Shown: one piece after another, positions 51,791 through 63,700 of the stretch
Numbering within the stretch: the stretch's first letter is position 1
Layout of the letters: every line of letters begins with the position of its first letter
From: Corallium rubrum
Taxonomy: Eukaryota > Cnidaria > Anthozoa > Scleralcyonacea > Coralliidae
Length of the DNA: 64,000 nt
Direction: 5' to 3'
NCBI GenBank assembly: GCA_964035015.1
Contig: CAXIUP010000106.1
Span: 270,919 to 334,918 of the forward strand
Position numbers and translations under genes: made by a program
Notes under the pieces: model-generated
What the model saw: only the letters and a program-made list of their open reading frames with translations
The model's database searches: none
Told to the model about the DNA's origin: nothing

Positions 51791-53657
51791 AGTGCCCCTA
51801 ACCCCCAAATCAATTTTTAGCTCATCAAATGTACTCTTCATTTGTAGTGTTTTAGTGGAAAAATTTTCCAATTTGGATTAGTTGTCCAGTTTTTATGGTG
51901 TGTTGAATTTGGCTTTTGGTGGCCCAGTGCCGTCGTAATTTTTTATAACCAGGAGCCTGGATCTAGTTGTCTGTTTGACTTCACGCAAGGGTAGTCGGTT
52001 TATAGCTTTGATGCTGTTGCTTCGATGATCTGAGCTGCTTTGATTTACATATCATTCCATCGATTCGGCCAGCGCTCGACAAACTTCACATTTTTAAAGT
52101 TCTAAGTATTGTCTAGCAATCATGTCTAGCAGTTAATCAGATTCTGAAATCAGTTGTCAGTCTGATGACTCGAACACAAACTTTACGCCGTGGTTATAAT
52201 TCAAACACCAGAACTTTAGGTTCGATCGCTACATACAGTTTATTATAGATCGTAATACAGTTTATTTCACGCTTAGTCCTCGTTGGATCTTTTCAACAAC
52301 AGCACATGCACTTACTCACTCAGGGTCCGACATTATCACTCAGTCTTAGATCATCGATCGAGACATCGTAGCATAAACACTTGGGAAGACTGACACAGTG
52401 CAGCGATTATAGAAATATTAATGCGGTTACCGAACTGACGAACTTACGGCCGTAGTTGAATTTAAGTCAGTCAATCTGTAGAATTCGTTTTTTGCTTTGA
52501 ATCAGACTAGGTTCTGTCAAATATCAAAACTGTCTTTTAAACTTTAATCATTTGAGAGAGAGAGACCGTAAGACAGAGAATGTCAACGACAATGCATCTT
52601 TCAGACCAGAAACATCAGTATGAATAAATTTTCCACGCCAGTTAAGTTTTCTTTCTAACCTTTTGCCCAAAACTCAAAATACTAAATGATGTCGGGCCTT
52701 GTGCTGGTTGTTGAAAAGATTCGACAAGCACTAAGTTCAAAGTAAACTATTTCGCACGCGTTATGTCAATGTCGGATCTATAGCCATCGAACCTAAAGAT
52801 CCGGTGTCGGAACTCACAGTCACAGTGTAAACTATATTCGTGGATATGGTGTGATAAAAGATGCAGAAATCAATGTCGGGTGAAAGTCAACATGAATATT
52901 CAAGTCGAGAGGAAGGTATTAAACTCCAGCTTAGAATATGCCGAACACTTTGGCCGACGAAGAACTGGTTGGCAAATTACAACTGAAGAACAGTGAAAAT
53001 AAGGGAATGGTGTTTAGCGATGTGTTTACACTCTGGTCTTTGGTCATGAATACTTAGAAATACACAAATCCTGAGATGATCAGTCCTTAATTTTTGATAG
53101 ATCGGTTTTGTTTGACCATGTAACACGCAATATCTTCTCTCGAATTCCTTAGGCTTGAAATTATCTGAGCAAAGTGTTGAAGTTTTCGAAGGTTCGAAGA
53201 CACGTTTTGTCTTCATGAAATCTGAAATTTTCCTTCGCTCCTTAGCGTCAGATTGGTCATCGTTGAAACATGGAATGGTTGTGAAGACTTGCACCATTCT
53301 TGAGACTAGCTTTATTCGTACGATTGGCAGCAACACAACTAAACACCATCTTTTCACAAGTTTTCTAACGATATAGCAAGCACAAATATTTGTAGATATC
53401 GACATTTATAGCATAAAGCCTTGAAGGCGCTATAGTCTACGAGTACCTTGCGTGACGTCACAAAATACACTCGTTCCAGCATCCTCGAAACGAATTATTT
53501 TCACGGAAGTGTGCCAGCTAAGATGGCTGTTTTGCCAATTTCAAACTGCCATAAAAATCGGAGTTTTTTAATAAATTAAATTTTGTTTTCGCAGAAACAC
53601 TAGAAATTACGCTACGATTTGATATAGCTAAAAAAGATTTTGGGGGTTAGGGGCACT
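51791..53657. mobile_element. Second Kolobok-like element (THAP relic)
   Basis: Ends AGTGCCCCTAACCCCC and its reverse complement. TTAA lies on both sides (51787-51790 and 53658-53661). Removing the insert rejoins the LINE frame as ECLTWNDH. The terminal repeats are imperfect over ~130 bases. The 1.9-kb length and degenerate THAP piece mark it as a deleted copy. Its first six bases are the same as those of the element at 1120-8938. Confidence 0.75.
52977..53405 (-). pseudogene. Degenerate THAP-domain coding sequence
   Basis: The minus-strand frame reads KTKRVFEPSKTSTLCSDNFKPKEFER, which is the C-terminal half of a THAP finger. The first half (MVFSCVAAN) is in another frame, so there is a frameshift. 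One zinc ligand (His) has become Asn and the second Cys is also lost. The product could not bind zinc normally. Confidence 0.65.
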
Positions 53658-53661
53658 TTAA

Positions 53662-53790
53662 CATGGAATGACCACTTAGACTTAATATCGAAGAAAATTA
53701 CCAGATCAACGGCAATAATTTCCAGAATTCGGACATTACATTTACTGCCCTCAAAGGAAGTTGGGTTGTTTTGTTGGCAGATGTGTGTTC
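53662..53790 (+). pseudogene. LINE (second family) 3' remnant
   Basis: Continues the reverse-transcriptase C-terminal region after the Kolobok relic: TWNDHLDLISKKITRS, then RIRTFTLPSK. Similarity fades soon after. It shows that one LINE copy was hit by P1, the 2.5-kb insertion and the Kolobok relic. Confidence 0.7.
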
Positions 53791-55190
53791 CCAATATTGG
53801 CCTTTAAAACGGATTTTAAAGTTCAAATCAGTTGTGGAAAGTATACTTGATGACGGAAAGTGACGAGTTGACACTTGACAAAACTGACGGTCAATGAATA
53901 TATATCTCAATAAACAAAAAATACCCAGTTAATAAATATCTCAACTATTAGGTAACTTTGATTGTTTTTTTTAGAATATTTTCCACTTTCACTTTATAAA
54001 CAATGTTCGATATACTCCCGTGGATATTTTCACACGCATACAATTTTAGCAATTCCCCTACCCCTGTTTTTCAAACTTTACAACAAAGTTTCAAATTTCT
54101 CCCTCCCCAGGGGCAAAAAACTTAATGCAATGCCCTTGTATTCTCCAACATATCTCCCTGGTAGGCCCGAGGGTCAACCGCAGGGGGAAGCCGGTGATAC
54201 GTGCATTATTGCAAGTAAAGCCCAACCTGGTCAAATATGGTACAGCAGTCTCTGTCCTCTCGTTTGCTGTGAGGGTGGACGTTTCGCACCAAACATATAC
54301 CTGTGATATAATTTCAGGATTGTACTGGTTTTTATGTCTACTTAGTGGGCGAGGCGTTTTGCATTTATTAAGTACTGTTGCCAGTGTTGTGACTCCTGAC
54401 TTAGTTGGCAGATAACTTGTAAATAATTATTAGACTATTAAATTCTGTACACAGCAAACTGTCTTTATACAGTTTTATTTACTATATACTAGATATTGGT
54501 ATTTATACTATGTATACGTGTTGGCATTTGGGCTATATTAAACATTTATCTTAAAATAACCAATCATAATTATTGGATTATTGTACAGAAATCGATCACT
54601 TTTCACAAGACAAATGTACTGTGATTGATTATTTCGGAGTTAAAAATTGTATGTGTCAATGTATATGCCATGGTCTTAGACGATAATTATTAAAAAAATA
54701 GTTGGATACATACCCGCATTACATTAAAGAAACGTGGAACTTTCTTTGTGCACGGTGGGCACAGGTTACCCTCAATTCGCTCACGGTGTTCGTGTCGGCC
54801 GTGAGTAGCCATTTTTAGGAGACTGGGTTGGAATTTTTAGACGTTTGTGAAAGCTTTGTAAGCCTATCTATTCCACCTTCCCAGAAGGCCCTTGTCTCTC
54901 TGTGAGGCAATTGATAGAAACAAGGCCAAAGATCATTTCATGAGCTTTTGTTTGATACCAAACATGCCAAGCAAAGTTCTATTACAGTAGTTTTTAACGC
55001 TTCAGCAATCAAGCTATTTTTCCAAAAGCATGTCAGTCGATGTTCTCAGTGTAGACGATGTCTTTTTTGTCTTCATTCAAGTTTGCAGAGGTATGTTATT
55101 ATGGCAGTTCACTGTTCTTAACTTGAAGTTTGAGCCTTCTTCTTCAATTGTATGTTTTTGTTTGTTAAGAAATAATTTGTTTTCTTAGTA
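53791..55190. other. Stretch without a confident gene
   Basis: Short plus-strand frames (53962-54415) have no recognised domain. A possible short exon lies at ~55030-55091 (MSVDVLSVDDVFF, donor GTATGT), just upstream of the gene relic that follows. No repeat border is clear. Confidence 0.35.
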
Positions 55191-55199
55191 TTTTAAGCC

Positions 55200-58043
55200 A
55201 TTTTGTGGAGTTGTCAGCGTGGCCTCTGGTGCAAGGAAGAGACCTTACAACAGATTTCCTGTTGGAAAGTTTATGGCCGTGCAGAAGGAGAAGTGGAATA
55301 ATATTCTAAAGGAAACAAGAAATATTGAAGTTGCAGATGAAGAACTAAAGAAGAAGAAGAAAAGAACATTGTTTAAAACGCGAGCGGATTAGACGATTAG
55401 ATGCAAAAGTAAGTATCAGAACAGTGATACTGTAGATTTTAAGTGCCAGTTGAGTACCAAGTACCTCATACAATGTCATGTAGATGTACTGTTTGTTACT
55501 CAACTTGCATGAGACAAGGGACATTGTATTTTACACTCGATTTTACATAGTTTACATGGCGTGTGTTTTGAATGTAGTGAGTTTTGTATATGTCCTGGCC
55601 TATACAGTAATTTAACGTTGTAAATATCATAATTAACTTTAGATTGAAAGGTAGATAGAAGAAAGAAATGATATTATCAGAGAAGTTAGAGCAGATGGTA
55701 GTGCAGAGATGCCTAGGAAGAAAAGAAGATTTCTTTCAGAGAAATCTCTCTCGGTAAGGATGAAGAATCCAATAAGTCTACGTGATAATAGTACAGTTAG
55801 TTCAGCGACTGAGAGGAGAAGGAGATCAGAATTGTTTGAGGCAGCATGTCAGATTCATGGGGGTAGTGATAACTGGATTTTGACAGGACAAGTTTTCAGA
55901 TAAATCTCTCTCGGTAAGGATGAAGAATCCAATAAGTCTAGGTGATAATAGTACAGTTAGTTCAGCGACTGAGAGGAGAAGGAGATCAGAATTGTTTGAG
56001 GCAGCATGTCAGATTCATGGGGGTAGTGATAACTGGATTTTGCCAGGACAGGTTGGTTTGTGTAACACAGCAGTTAAGAAATGTGCTGAAAATGTTTTGG
56101 TTGAAGTTTTATCAACAAATAGTAAGATAACTAAAAGAGTAATTCCTAATGTTTTTAAGAAAGATATAAATGATTATGAAGAATCAAATGAAAACCTGAT
56201 TAGGAGTATTGCCGTATATTACAGTGGTGGTATAATGGGTAAAAAAAAGTACCGCTCCATATACAGGGATAGTAGTTATCAAAAAAATACTGATAACACA
56301 AAGTCTGTTCGCATAAAAGTCAATCACTGCCCTGTTCCAAGAGTATTACCTTATAATAGGCTCATGCCTTGTATTAAGTCAATTAATATTGGTAAGCTTT
56401 ATAGCATTATGGAAACCCTTTGTAATGATTTAGAAGAGATTGACAAAATTGACGGAGTGTACCGGATTATCAAGGAGATGGTTGTTGTCCTTGCTAGGTA
56501 TTATTTGGTGTGTCAAAAAAGATATGAGATCATATGGTTTGATGGGAAAACTTACACCTTTCATATTTCACTGGGTGGTGATGGGGCTCCTTTCGGGAAG
56601 GATGACACTGCCTGTTGTTGGCTAATCAGCTTTCTTAATTTAGGAAGGAAAGTCCTAAGTAGTAATGAGAATCATCTGTTAATTGGGGCTAACTGCAAGG
56701 AGGATTGTGTGCCTGTACGTAGGTAGATTCCTTCAGAAACTTATAAGTGATATTGATGATTTGGAACAAAGTACCTTTCAAGTTGACTGTGATAAGTTAA
56801 TTGATGTTAAATTTCATGTCTCTGAAATGCCAAATGACATGAAAATGTTGGCGTTCTTAGGTAGAGAGCTTTCAAATGCGGCCACTTTTTTCTCTACTTT
56901 TGCAAATGTCAGTACCCAAAATATGGATTTCCTTGATGGTTCTTTTAGTTTTTCTGGGGAGGAAATGTGGATGCCCTGGAAATATGAGCACAGAGTCTCT
57001 GTTGCAAGCCAGGTTACACTTTTTAAGAAGACTCTGCAGAGAAAAAAGCCATTGGCTCCATCCACATTCAGATCTAAGATAACTTCTTTGATTACCCAGA
57101 AGAACAGTCGTCAGGAGTTTAAGCCTGTTGTTGGGAGACTAATTGATCGGGCCCATGTTGACCCGCTCCATTTAAAAAACAATTCCTGTGCCCTTACCCA
57201 TCGGATGTTGTTGCATGAAGTAATTGCAATGTCAAAGCTTGGCAAGCAGGTGAATTCCTTTGCACAGGTTCCTTCAAACTCTCCATTTAAGAAGTATATT
57301 GTTGCCATGCGTAACTGTAATTTATCCAGATTAGCCAACAAGATTACTAGATGGTTTGATGACACTGGAGCGAATAGTAAAGATTTTGATTATCGCTTCA
57401 CAGGTAAGGATTCCAGGCTTTTTCTCTTACATTTCATGGCATTAATTTCTCCACTTGAGCCTAGTGCTGGGCCTGGTAGGCCAAAAACTATTCTGCATGT
57501 TATTGCGTACATTTGCCTTTGTCTTAGAGATTGTGTTTCTCTCTTCAGTCACATAAATATTTCTAATGATGAGATAAGTAAGCTTAGTAAGCTCTGTCAT
57601 GACTATTTCCGGGCAAATGCTTTGTTCTTTCGTGTCAATCCTACACCCAGTGCATGAAAGACAAATATGGCCTTCGTCTCGGTTTAAACTCCATGGAAGG
57701 ACGAGAGGGCAAGCATGTATTTATTGCTAAGTACAGCAAGAATACTAATTTTGTTTCCAGGTGGGAGCAAAGTTTTCAGCATGAATTTGTGTCCCTTATA
57801 TGGCTGAGAGAAAGAGGTTTTAATTTTTCTAATACTAGATCTAAAAGTTCTTGTGCCCAGTCCTATATCCCAAAACATGTAAGCAATGGAGATGAAGCAT
57901 ACTGCTATTGTGGGCTACAAAAGGTGTGCGTAACTGATAGTAAGTGTAGATTCTGTGGGGATAGGCTTAGGGACTTGATTGAATCAAGTGTCTGCATCGG
58001 AAAAAATAGGTACGCAATGCGCACATGTGACTACCGCGGCTAA
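55200..58043 (+). pseudogene. Unrecognised multi-exon gene, probably from a mobile element
   Basis: A possible exon at 55200-55411 (ARKRPYNRFPVGKFM, Lys-rich coiled end) is followed by a main coding part 55709-58043 in three frames. Features include ERRRRSELFEAAC, FDGKTYTFHISLGGDGAPFG with TACCWLISFLN, CKEDCVPVRR-FLQKL, a joined segment (PNDMKMLAFLGRELSNAATFFS), then NSMEGREGKHVFIAKYS, FQHEFVSLIWLRERG, and C-terminal Cys pairs (CYCGLQKVC, CRFCG). Acidic residues in conserved-looking Gly-rich contexts and a terminal zinc ribbon resemble a transposase, but I cannot name a family. Frameshifts (near 56715 and 57655) and an internal tandem duplication mark it as decayed. Confidence 0.45.
55738..56060 (+). 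repeat. Tandem duplication inside the unrecognised gene
   Basis: Two ~165-bp units (from ~55738 and ~55903) differ at only a few bases. The second unit begins after a shifted TAA, so the duplication introduces a stop. The near-identity shows that it is recent. Confidence 0.8.
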
Positions 58044-58282
58044 GCACAGAAAGAGATATAGACTTAAGAAGCAATGCATGACAATGCGTGAAAAGCACAC
58101 ACACAAAAAACTGATAGTTATTTTAATTCATTTTATACATGAACTGCTATTTTGAACATGGCACATACTATACATACATCTTTACTGGCTGTTTCCAAAA
58201 CATAAGATTGCTAGCATATTATATTAGCATTATAAACATGCCCCCAATTTTTACATGAAGTGAACTTGTAAAATTCAGATTT
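58044..58282. other. Spacer without a recognisable gene
   Basis: AT-rich DNA between the gene relic and a MITE. I see no coding or repeat structure. Confidence 0.4.
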
Positions 58283-58513
58283 TTGTACAAAGCCCGGATA
58301 GCTTATCTGGTGGATAAATCCTAGCTAGAGAATCACTCTAGTGGTGCTTTGAACAACCCAGTTTCACTTTTATCCACTAAACAGCACCATCAAATACTGT
58401 ACATAACTAAATATTCAGTGGATAAAATTTTATATTAGGTTGTTCAAAGCATGATTAGTGCTGTTCTTCACCTAGAACTTATCGACTAGATAAGCTATCT
58501 TGGCTTTGTACAA
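58283..58513. mobile_element. Hairpin MITE (TTGTACAAAGCC ends)
   Basis: 231 bp. Both ends carry TTGTACAAAGCC and continue with GATAGCTTATCT and GCTTTGAACAACC over ~80 bases in inverted orientation. It is non-coding. Confidence 0.7.
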
Positions 58514-58540
58514 CTCACCCCCAATCATATATATCATGTA

Positions 58541-58705
58541 GATTATTTTTGTGGAAACACCATGTAAAATATTTATTTGCTAAGCTTTCAGCCTGTTGAC
58601 TCAGGCCGAAAGCTTAGCAAATAAATATTATGTTTTCATGGTGTTTCCACAAAAATAATCTATATTACATTATCATTATGAAAACTTTCATAGAATTAAT
58701 CACCC
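58541..58705. repeat. Penelope-like terminal hairpin
   Basis: A palindrome of ~120 bases made of two inverted copies of TTTTGTGGAAACACCATG and TTTGCTAAGCTTTC, meeting at CTGTTGACTCAGG. It is followed by the shared tail TTATGAAAACTTTC. The hammerhead core is broken: GAAA remains but CTGATGA is lost at the junction. Confidence 0.7.
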
Positions 58706-59214
58706 CAGATAATCAACATTGTGTTCCAAAACAACATTTTACCTGCCATAAATGTGCTGTCAGTGGCATTCAAGTGTAATGCACATGTATCACTAATATT
58801 TTGTGATTCTGCTAGTATTTTAAATAAGACAGTACAACAATACTCAGTATTGTAGTGTCAACAGATATATTTCTTCATTTCAAGGCTTTCAACATATTCA
58901 AGGCTTTAAGTTTCCCAACAGTTCACAATAGCTTTACAACAATTTATCAAAATATACAATTGGCGGAACTTAGACACTAGATTATAGAATGTTTTAGTAC
59001 TTTCACAAGAGTCAGACTTCTGGTGTATCTACTATTCTATGGTCAGACCATTGTACCAGCTCTGGTGTGCACAAACTTTGGTTTCTTAATTTCATTATAC
59101 AGGATATTGAACAAGACCTAAAACAAGTAAACAAAGCACCAAGTCAAGGTTTTGTAATGTCTATGTAACAGCCAACATATTTTGTTTAAATTAAACTACA
59201 TTAAACTAACCTTA

Positions 59215-59490
59215 ATTATACCGGATAACTCTATCAGCTATATCTAAACTGTTATCCTCAGAGGTCCAGTAAGGGCCCACCCTCATTGGTCCAGTGTTAC
59301 TACAGGAGGAAACCAGAGTACGTAGTACCCAGAGGAAACCTGTGGTGTTTGGTAGAGTCAAACTGGAAGCACTCCTCATGCGGCCAAGGTGAATTATTTT
59401 AATCAGATAACTGCACCGTGCAGTATCGAACCCAGCTCGCAGAGGTGAAAGGCACGTGCACTAACCAGTGTGCTACCAACACCCCATAGC
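59215..59490 (-). mobile_element. tRNA-derived SINE
   Basis: On the minus strand a tRNA-like head contains an A-box region (TAGCACACTGGTTAGTGC) and a B box (GGTTCGATAC). It is followed by a body with GTTTCCTCTGGGTAC and GGTTTCCTCC, the conserved central words of widespread invertebrate SINEs. The head would drive RNA polymerase III transcription. LINE partner and full limits are uncertain. Confidence 0.65.
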
Positions 59491-60233
59491 ATAAAGCATA
59501 AATTTCTTATAGACAAAATCGGAGTTTCAACTGTGCATACAAACTGAGTCGGGATAAAACGTAGTTCGTTTATAACACGAGGCTGAAGCAGCCGTAGTAA
59601 ACATAACATTTCTGATTTCAGAAACTTTTTAATGTTTAGGTATTCTATGAGGATAAACTTTGCTTATCGATTATCCTTGACAGTAATCCTAAACGTAGTG
59701 TCTAAAAATAATGAACTCAAAACATGACAAAACAGTCCCAGCCTATGTTATCTTCCCGTTATGCTTTAATAGACATGATGTAATTTGCATAGGGGCCCAA
59801 ATTGAATAGGAAACTAATTTGCATGTGGGCCTAAATGAAACTACGATTTGGTGTATACAGGGCACTGTGATATATACTTCTCAAACTCGTTAATAATTCA
59901 TAAACCAAACACATAGGAAAACATAAGCGAGACAAAGGTTTGATATGTGATTAATAAGCCAACTCTTACATCAAACTTATCTTAAAATACTGGTTCATTT
60001 GACAACTGATTCATTTCCTGATTTGTTTGATCATGAAAAACTTGAAAGTTGTGTTGGGTCTAATATCAAAACACCTAGCTCGAAGTTGGTTAAAGCACAC
60101 TTCTCACTCTTAGTGTATGCACTGGTGTATGATACATACATGTACACAACACACAATTCAACCAAAATTAAACTTAAACTCATAAAGCGATTTTATCATT
60201 ATAAATCATTTATATCAAAGACTTTGGCGTATA
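59491..60233. other. Spacer without a recognisable gene
   Basis: Low-complexity AT-rich DNA. A short direct repeat (TTGCATAGGGGCCC / TTGCATGTGGGCC) occurs near 59785-59830. Confidence 0.4.
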
Positions 60234-60546
60234 TTGACAATTTCTTCGATAAAAGAAGGTTGAAGGCCCAACTTTATAAGCGAACTTTATAAACTGAATA
60301 TTTCTAGTAAGTGCTATAAGTACGAAGTACGAGGTAAGAGGTTCGGAAGTTGGCTTTGAGATATTAAATTTATTTCCGATCAAGTATTTACGAAATCTAT
60401 ACAGTAAATACTTGATCGGAAACAAATTTAATATCTCAAAGCCAACCTCGTACTTCGTACTTATAGCACGTACTAGAAATATTCAGTTTATAAAGTTCGC
60501 TTATAAAGTTGGGCCTTCAACCTTCTTTTATCGAAGAAATTGTCTA
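60234..60546. repeat. Fold-back repeat, ~150-bp arms
   Basis: Arms of near-identical inverted sequence (GACAATTTCTTCGATAAAAG at 60236 and its complement at ~60546) surround the axis near 60397. A GAGG.AAGAGGTTCGG segment occurs only in the left arm. Possibly a MITE or a replication-made inversion. Confidence 0.75.
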
Positions 60547-61475
60547 TATATAGTATATAAGATAAACAACGTCACAGTTTTCAAACTATTCCTTACCTTG
60601 TATAAGCTGATCAAGGAGAGAAACCGTTCCAAGAAGAAAACATTTGCAAAGTAATAACACTTTTCAAAAATCAAAACAGTCATCGAGAGAGCAACCAAAA
60701 TGCAAAGACGAGATCACTTGATTCACTTCAGTATTCCTCGCGAAAACAACTCGAGTACTTCTCGAATACGTGGCGATCTTCCCGACTATATGGCGATCGT
60801 GCCGAATATCTCGCGATAGCTGTCGAGTATGACGTAGGGAGGTCCAAGACACTCAAGCAAGCAAGCAAGCAAGATTTCGCCGACATTATGGCTACCGCTG
60901 ACAGGTCAGCGGTAGTCACAAAAATCTTGTGTATCAGTAGGTGGCAATTTATGGTTGTTTCTGCCATGTTAGTTATACCATTTTATTGTATAAATGATAA
61001 TATCGAACTTTTATCATACTTTTTACTATGTACTATACTTTATTAATTGACAGTACCGGAAAGATGGTGACTTGTACATTTACCCACAATTCTTTGCATA
61101 CAAACTCTTTTCTTGAAAAAAGACAAAACTGTCAGGATACTAAAATTTGTTAAATTCATGTTCACATGTCAAACAAACTAGATACATGGCTATTACCAAA
61201 ACTAATTTAGCTTCGCTGAGGATTATGGGTAATTGTATTGTGCCATCTTTTTTGGTATTGTCAATTTTTTATTTAAATTTTTTTATATAATATTTAGAAA
61301 TATTTATTTTAAAGATATTGTAATTTTTTACAACTTAATATCAGGCTGCATTTTAGCTTTTTGTATAAATTTAAGACAAGAATTAAAACAGATTTTATGA
61401 GTTTATTCTGGTATAAAATTTCATATTACTAATTAACTTGATATAGTACAGATTTGTTTACAGTAAAGGCTGTAT
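60547..61475. other. Spacer without a recognisable gene
   Basis: Contains a (CAAG)n run near 60853-60870. The remaining sequence is AT-rich. Confidence 0.4.
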
Positions 61476-61583
61476 ATTACATCTGCTTTTTCCCACGTGG
61501 GTGAAGCGTGCATTGTAACCATTCCTCCCACATGGGCAAATCTTCAAAGCCCACTCCCCCTGTGTGGGCAAAGCAGATGTAAT
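61476..61583. repeat. Short inverted repeat (ATTACATCTGCTTT ends)
   Basis: 108 bp with ends ATTACATCTGCTTT and reverse complement, and internal CCCACGTGGG/CCCACATGGGC words. Probably a tiny MITE. Confidence 0.6.
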
Positions 61584-62385
61584 GGAAAATGACCTTAAGT
61601 TTCATGCACACTGAAATTAATCAGATGCATTTTAAGAACTAATAAAGTCAGCAGAATGATCTGCAGGCTCATTTCCCTTAGGCTTCTCATTCTTCATTTC
61701 TTGTCATGCATCATATCTATGAGAAACCAACCCAACTGATCACAGTGTGTGTGTTAACAAATTGTCTTGCCACATACGTCATGCCACATATGTCATGCCA
61801 TCATGGATATAGTAAAAAGAACTTTTTACAGAGATCTTTTTACTATCCATGGCCGGTGCAACTGGTGTGACATTTGTTGCACCAATTACTTTCAGAAGAC
61901 AATTTTTTCTGAAATGTTTAGACTAAATAGTGACTGATGTCGGGATGACAGAAGCAGCCACTCTGTTTTCGAAAGCCAGTATATTATTGAACATGTACTA
62001 GCCTAATCTATATGGAGGCAACGACTCGCATTAGCTAGAAGGACATTACACCAAGTATAAGTCTTCTAGACTCCTCCTTTTCAGGGTCTTTTGGGTTATA
62101 TCGTCATGGCATTATATCGTTATACTTTTTTAATAGACCATTTTGGTCAGTTGGCTTGCAAAAAATACATGTACAGATGAACCAATAATTGTCTCTGTTC
62201 AACAAAAACCAAAACTGAATCCAACAAATTTTGAAATGCATACACAATACCGTACAATACCATACAAACAGTAAATTAAATATCATTCCACTTGTAAATC
62301 TTCAAACATGTGTTTCTTGTCACAGTAGCCATCCAATTCATACATAATTACAGTACAGATGAGCAATATATGTTCAAATATTCAA
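61584..62385. other. Spacer without a recognisable gene
   Basis: Includes a small inverted repeat (ATAGTAAAAAGA ... TCTTTTTACTAT, 61808-61845). Confidence 0.4.
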
Positions 62386-62880
62386 TTAGCTATGTTGTGG
62401 GAATTCGTGGATATTCCACTCTCCATAGTTATAGCAAATGGTCAACTGCTCCTTCCTGGAATTATAAACAAATGCCAAATCCTTTATATCACTTATCAAG
62501 ATTTTAACTTTGTGCCCCTTTCTTTTACCTCCCAGAGTCCTCTTAAGATATCTCCCCACCACCTTCCTCTCATATCCTGACAACAAGGAAAATAATTTGG
62601 TTACAGAATGATAGGTGGTAAATGAAACTACTTCTGCTGCTTTGTTTTTGGCATAGAAGCAATGAGGTGGGCAAAACTCCGCCACAGCAACATTTTTAAC
62701 AACACGTACTACGACACCAAATATTTCGTACGGAATGTCTCTTTGTATTGCTGCATAATAAGGGTTACGGATACGATTCCTTCCTCCAAGACGTCGATAA
62801 ATGGCATCAAGCCAATGCACACTTTCTCTTATTACTGGAAGATGGCTAAAGGATGAAGATAGCAGACGAAAAGCTTCCAT
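62386..62880 (-). CDS. Hypothetical protein, minus strand
   Basis: 164 residues. A helical N-terminus (MEAFRLLSSSFSHL) is followed by a mixed region with basic patches (YERKVVGRYLKRTLGGKRKGHK). I do not recognise a domain. It lies 40 bases downstream of another minus-strand frame and may be a later exon of the same gene. No splice site was settled. Confidence 0.4.
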   Translation of the reverse strand: MEAFRLLSSSFSHLPVIRESVHWLDAIYRRLGGRNRIRNPYYAAIQRDIPYEIFGVVVRVVKNVAVAEFCPPHCFYAKNKAAEVVSFTTYHSVTKLFSLLSGYERKVVGRYLKRTLGGKRKGHKVKILISDIKDLAFVYNSRKEQLTICYNYGEWNIHEFPQHS

Positions 62881-62920
62881 GGGGTTCCTTACATGAACTA
62901 TGGAGAAGCGGTTTCAGCAT

Positions 62921-63130
62921 TTACAGGGCTGAGTCACGAAAAAAAATCTTGTTAAACGCCGGTCCCCCTTCCAAACTGTCCAAGAAACCCACCAACTTTT
63001 CTTTAACAACTTCTTGACCACTATTTTTGGACTCGCTAGCGCTGCTTTCATCATCTTCCTCATGATCACTGCCATTTAGTACTAATTCTAAAACCTGCTC
63101 GACATCCATTGCTTGTTGATCGGCGGCCAT
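62921..63130 (-). CDS. Hypothetical acidic protein, minus strand
   Basis: 69 residues beginning MAADQQAMDVEQVLE, followed by an acidic Ser-rich segment (DHEEDDESSASESK) and a helical end (KLVGFLDSLEGG). The start with a clear ATG and an upstream GC-richer region fit a first exon. It may combine with 62386-62880. Function unknown. Confidence 0.4.
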   Translation of the reverse strand: MAADQQAMDVEQVLELVLNGSDHEEDDESSASESKNSGQEVVKEKLVGFLDSLEGGPAFNKIFFRDSAL

Positions 63131-63366
63131 TTTGTTTTTAGTTTTTGTTATTCAAGCGAAATACCGCTGTGCAATTAAAATGGCGAAAATGAGCGTTTTT
63201 GAGGTCATTTATGCCCACCGTGGTGCAATTTAACATTGTGCTTCGCCTCAACTTCGCCTCTGAAGGCGGGATCAACGGGAACTCATGCTTGTATCCTTGA
63301 ACATCCTCAAATTTCTTTCCGCTGACCAGGGTAAACCGTGTGCTCACCCTTTCTCTCCGCCCATGA

Positions 63367-63634
63367 TGTAACGTTTCCCTATATATTATATATATATATT
63401 GACAAATATAAGTAACAGATGAGTTACACCATTGCAGGTAGAGTTGGGCTTTATATTGTGATGCTGGATCGCTGGCGCAGATGCCGACGTTATGATCCTA
63501 ACATGAAGTACTTAGTGCAATAATCACACGAGTTCAGACTTCTCTACTTTTGGATTCTAATAAAACTCGTTTTTGTCGTTGTTTGATTTGTTCATCGTTT
63601 ATACCTATCGTCGTAACAGTAAAGAGACGTTACA
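63367..63634 (+). mobile_element. 5' LTR of an LTR retrotransposon
   Basis: 268 bp starting TGTAACGT and ending ACGTTACA, i.e. TG...CA with inverted ends. It contains TATATATTA near the start and AATAAA at ~63561. Immediately after comes TTGGTGGCAGCAGTGGGG, a primer-binding-site-like sequence. The 3' LTR lies outside the window. Confidence 0.75.
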
Positions 63635-63700
63635 TTGGTGGCAGCAGTGGGGTATCTGGATTGGAAATAGCAACGAAATCAAACGAACGATCGAGAAGAG

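Noticed and set aside
54720-63360. A single large transposon bounded by the GGTGGGCACAGGTTACCCT-like and GGGTAAACCGTGTGCTCACCC segments
   Set aside because: Similarity of the two ends is only partial and no target duplication was found.
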